From NCBI GenBank assembly GCA_004335635.1, contig QAXH01005559.1, forward strand, positions 1 through 35,028: DNA of 35,028 nucleotides, written 5' to 3'. Positions 32,480-35,028 of this stretch are shown one piece after another. Source of the DNA: Chloromonas sp. AAM2. Its lineage: Eukaryota; Chlorophyta; Chlorophyceae; Chlamydomonadales; Chlamydomonadaceae. Numbering within the stretch: the stretch's first letter is position 1; the number at the start of each line of letters is the position of its first letter. Both the position numbers and the translations under genes were made by a program. The notes beneath the pieces were generated by a model. That model searched no databases, was not told where the DNA came from, and worked only from the letters and a program-made list of their open reading frames with translations.

Positions 32480-33260
32480 ATCTCGCCCGATTCAGGTTGC
32501 AATAGAGGCGCAGACTCAGAGAATCAGAATCTCGGGCGCAGCGCGATAAGCTGTGCTATCTCACAGATAGAGACAACAGCCTAGGCAAGTGCGCCTGTGC
32601 CTGTGCACCGAAACGGCTGCGCCTGTGCATAAACACAGCCCGTGCACACACTTGTCCAAGGAAACTGGTCTAATCAACCATGTACAACAGTGTATATTGT
32701 ATACGTACACAAGCGCAAGGCAACGACGTCACATACAACAGTGGCGCAACCTGAGTTCTGCTCCTAAAGTCTGTCGCTTGCGGAAATGTATCCAAACTTC
32801 TGAGATCTCTTGGGGTAGCCCGTCGATGGCCCGAGGTATCGCATTCATGTTCACTCGGCACCGGGATTGTTGATCAGCGCCGAGACCATGGCGAACCGTT
32901 CAGCCTGCAGGCAGCGTTGACGGAAGCAGGCAAACTTATAGCGCTGCAATCCCTGTGGACAGAACCTTGGGACGCTTGTCTGCCGTCGTGTGTCCAATTG
33001 GTTAGTGCTGTCAGCACCGCCGGGGTCCGCACCTCTTTTGAAACTGTCACTCGGCGCCCCAGACGGGGTTGCCACGCCACATACCACACTACACTCCTCG
33101 GCAGTCAGGCGTCTTCGTCACCACTCAATCATCGTCCATACCTCAGCCAAGTAATCAGTGCAGCTGGGGAGCACGAGCAAGTGCATTTCAAATCAACTGG
33201 AACGTGCATACGTCGAGCCAACCACACTTCGACCTGCCTAGTTCGTACCAACTGTCGCAA
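32480..33260. other. No confident gene; viperin-like gene upstream region
   Basis: Frames on both strands (for example minus 33089-32874) overlap without recognisable motifs. A 5' untranslated exon or promoter of the viperin-like gene probably lies here. I could not identify a nucleotide-kinase-like neighbour. Confidence 0.35.
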
Positions 33261-33521
33261 ATGTGTCAGGCAACAAGACACAACAAATATAATGTCGCGC
33301 TGGAACAGGCCTTTCAGAGGCTTGAGCATCAGTATTGCCACCTTCACACACCAGGTGAGGCCAAAGCAGGTGGCTGGGTGGAGAAAGCAGTGCATGGCTG
33401 TTGTGGTGATCCGGACAAGCTGCTGCCTATCATGTCGTGGGTGGACTTGTTAGACTTTGCAGCGGTAGCAGTACAATACAGAGTGCTTTGGTCTTGTCTG
33501 AAGAAGGGATCTCTTGTCTGA
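33261..33521 (+). CDS. Hypothetical short open frame
   Basis: The ATG at 33261 opens 86 codons ending in TGA at 33521. The product includes ALEQAFQRLEHQYCHL and LLPIMSWVDLLDFAAVAVQY, which look protein-like, with an amphipathic or hydrophobic C-terminal half. The frame is open upstream to about 33069 and might be an internal or last exon. A donor-like CCAG/GTGAGG occurs inside it near 33353. No family is recognised. Confidence 0.3.
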   Translation: MCQATRHNKYNVALEQAFQRLEHQYCHLHTPGEAKAGGWVEKAVHGCCGDPDKLLPIMSWVDLLDFAAVAVQYRVLWSCLKKGSLV

Positions 33522-34213
33522 ACACGGCTGCAGCACTAAGAAATGTGTCGGAAGGGCACAGAACTACATAGATCACAGCATCATGAGGGCGTCGTGTACT
33601 CTTCTTGGTCGAAGAAACTCAGTTGCTATGGGGATGAGCTAGGGGTCAAACAGACCTGGTCGTGTTCAGTCAGCAAATTGTAACAGAGTTTTGAGTGGTT
33701 TGGTGTGTCTATCGCGGAGGTCACTGGGCCTGTTGTTACAGATAGGCAGGCGTCTGCCAACCAACTCCACACTCTGCACATTTGCCGGCAGGGCCAGCGA
33801 CAGTCCAACGTCACTTGAAGCAGTGTGGAAGGCAAACAGTCTTCACGCCCAACACCTACATCTCTTCCAATGTGTCATTCGGCTTCCCCAAAGGGTGTTA
33901 GGACAAGAATGGGCGATGTCAGGCCAAGCAGACGCAGCCTTTTGTGTCCAGTGCTTATGGTAACTGCTACCCCTGCATCTGAGCAACTACTCTAAAGCGA
34001 AAACCTTCAACAAGCCGACACAAACGAGCATGACGAACTGGACGTCGTTGGAGGCACGGAGGTGGTTATTGGTCTTAGCCTAGGCCCTGAGAGCGACCTA
34101 CAAACAGCCTATGGCCGTGCAAACAACAATGACAAGCACACCGTTCGCTCGGGTCAGACCCAAGCAGTGAGGCACACCGATCAAATCGAGCAGTCAAAAT
34201 ACCAGCCGCCCAA
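33522..34213. other. No supportable gene
   Basis: Short frames only, with no recognisable motifs or splice pattern. Confidence 0.4.
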
Positions 34214-34216
34214 CGA

Positions 34217-34298
34217 AAAAGAAGTTTGCCAGATCTGGGACAATTTGCAGTGGCACCACTGAGACCAGTCTTGTGATGTGACCTGGCAAACTTCTTTT
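34217..34298. mobile_element. 82-base terminal-inverted-repeat element (family A, full copy)
   Basis: Perfect 16-base inverted ends: AAAAGAAGTTTGCCAG at 34217-34232 and its reverse complement at 34283-34298. The inside shares ATCTGGGACAATTTG with the partial copies elsewhere. The size and structure fit a miniature inverted-repeat element. No clear target-site duplication is visible; CCAAC occurs just outside both ends and may be chance. There is no coding capacity, so any transposase would act from elsewhere. Confidence 0.8.
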
Positions 34299-34301
34299 CT
34301 T

Positions 34302-34692
34302 ATCCAACCTACAGCTGCTGCAGCTTTTGCGGCATTGGCATGCAATTTTGAAAAGGATGTACGAGGTATGGGATGCGATTTGCATACGCCAGGACTCGCC
34401 ACCTAAACCTCACCCATACCTCTGCTCCTGCGAGCGATCCAAACACAAACACAATCTGCAAGCAAGCGTCTCTCTCCTTTGTCGCATCATGCATCATCTC
34501 CTCAAAAGAATCCCTCACTGCACCTAATGTGGTGCGGCCTTCCTAGGCGCACACAACCCGAACCACAACCCGTGCTAGGCCCTGTTCGAGGAAAGCTGCC
34601 TGTTGCCCAACCAACCATACAATACGATGGCATTTGTAGAATTGCTGCAGGTTAATCATCTGCAGCCGGTAGTAGTATGACAAGGTAATTCA
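34302..34692. other. No supportable gene; 3' flank of the Gln-rich gene
   Basis: A minus frame at about 34518-34309 and a plus frame at 34327-34527 overlap without motifs. Part of this is probably the 3' untranslated region of the gene that ends at 34693. Confidence 0.4.
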
Positions 34693-35028
34693 TTAATGAT
34701 TGGTGTGGTCTGATCCACTCATGTCGCCATGCTGTGCCGCTGCTGCCTGTGCTGCTTGCTGCTGCCTCTGCTGTGCCAGAAGCACCTGGTACATGTGCAT
34801 CGCAGGTGCAGCTCCCATACCGCTGAACGGCAGGCTTCCTGCCACCTGTGAAGTGTCTGCATAATGCCCTCCTGCACCTCCCACTGACCCCTGTCCACCA
34901 AGCATCCCACTGTACATGGCTGACTGCCCCTGCAGCTGCTGCTGCTGCTGTTGCTGCTGATGCAGCCAGCCGCCCACTGTCTGCTGGTCAACCAGCATAT
35001 CCATGGGCTGCCCTCCACCACCTTGTGA
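34693..35028 (-). CDS. Gln/Ala-rich protein, C-terminal exon (partial)
   Basis: The frame is open from the right edge of the window to a TAA at 34695-34693, giving 112 codons including the stop. It encodes a low-complexity C-terminus with a run of eight Gln, Gly/Met-rich spacing (MYSGMLGGQGSVGGAGG) and a second Gln/Ala tract (LLAQQRQQQAAQAAAA), ending GDMSGSDHTNH. Such tails are common in transcription factors and co-regulators, but no DNA-binding or catalytic domain lies inside the window, so the function is unknown. The Gln run is encoded mainly by CAG repeats and may vary in length. Confidence 0.7.
   Translation of the reverse strand, partial: SQGGGGQPMDMLVDQQTVGGWLHQQQQQQQQLQGQSAMYSGMLGGQGSVGGAGGHYADTSQVAGSLPFSGMGAAPAMHMYQVLLAQQRQQQAAQAAAAQHGDMSGSDHTNH

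Noticed and set aside
1..35028. CRISPR array, bacterial operons, rRNA or tRNA genes
   Set aside because: No regularly spaced direct repeats with unique spacers, no ribosome-binding-site/operon layout, and no rRNA or tRNA fold that I could recognise by eye. A tRNAscan run would settle the tRNA question.

Overview
The window looks like nuclear DNA of a green alga, or a close relative. Genes are split into many short exons (down to 22 bases) with GT-AG introns of about 80-800 bases. There are no bacterial ribosome-binding sites or operons. One product carries a chloroplast/thylakoid-type leader, and a glycosyltransferase resembles a family common in algae. All gene models were built by eye from reading frame, splice signals and family motifs; no transcript data were available.

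Layout, left to right. 429-2042 (-): a poorly supported multi-exon gene of unknown family. 2160-2540: two tandem-repeat blocks. 3984-8335 (+): a complete nine-exon aldo/keto reductase (431 aa) with a predicted lumen leader and two apparent losses in the catalytic tetrad; its introns hold several small repeats. 9904-10516 (+): a possible small acidic protein. 11613-16603 (+): a complete ten-exon R2R3-MYB transcription factor (755 aa). 16345-18480: the end of the MYB gene and its downstream flank, followed by a decayed copy of that segment that has been internally inverted. 20743-26254 (+): a GT92-like glycosyltransferase with a signal peptide, partly resolved. 27663-28119 (-): a weak two-exon model. 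28975-32471 (-): a complete twelve-exon viperin-like radical SAM enzyme (385 aa), the most striking gene here. 33261-33521 (+): a short open frame. 34693-35028 (-): the 3' end of a Gln-rich protein that runs off the window.

The genes do not form a pathway. The main themes are a viperin homologue, whose family makes chain-terminating ddh-nucleotides in antiviral defence, and a set of small dispersed repeats. One repeat is a short terminal-inverted-repeat element; its full copy is at 34217-34298 and partial copies lie elsewhere, three of them in introns of the aldo/keto reductase gene. Stretches with no supportable gene are listed as such.
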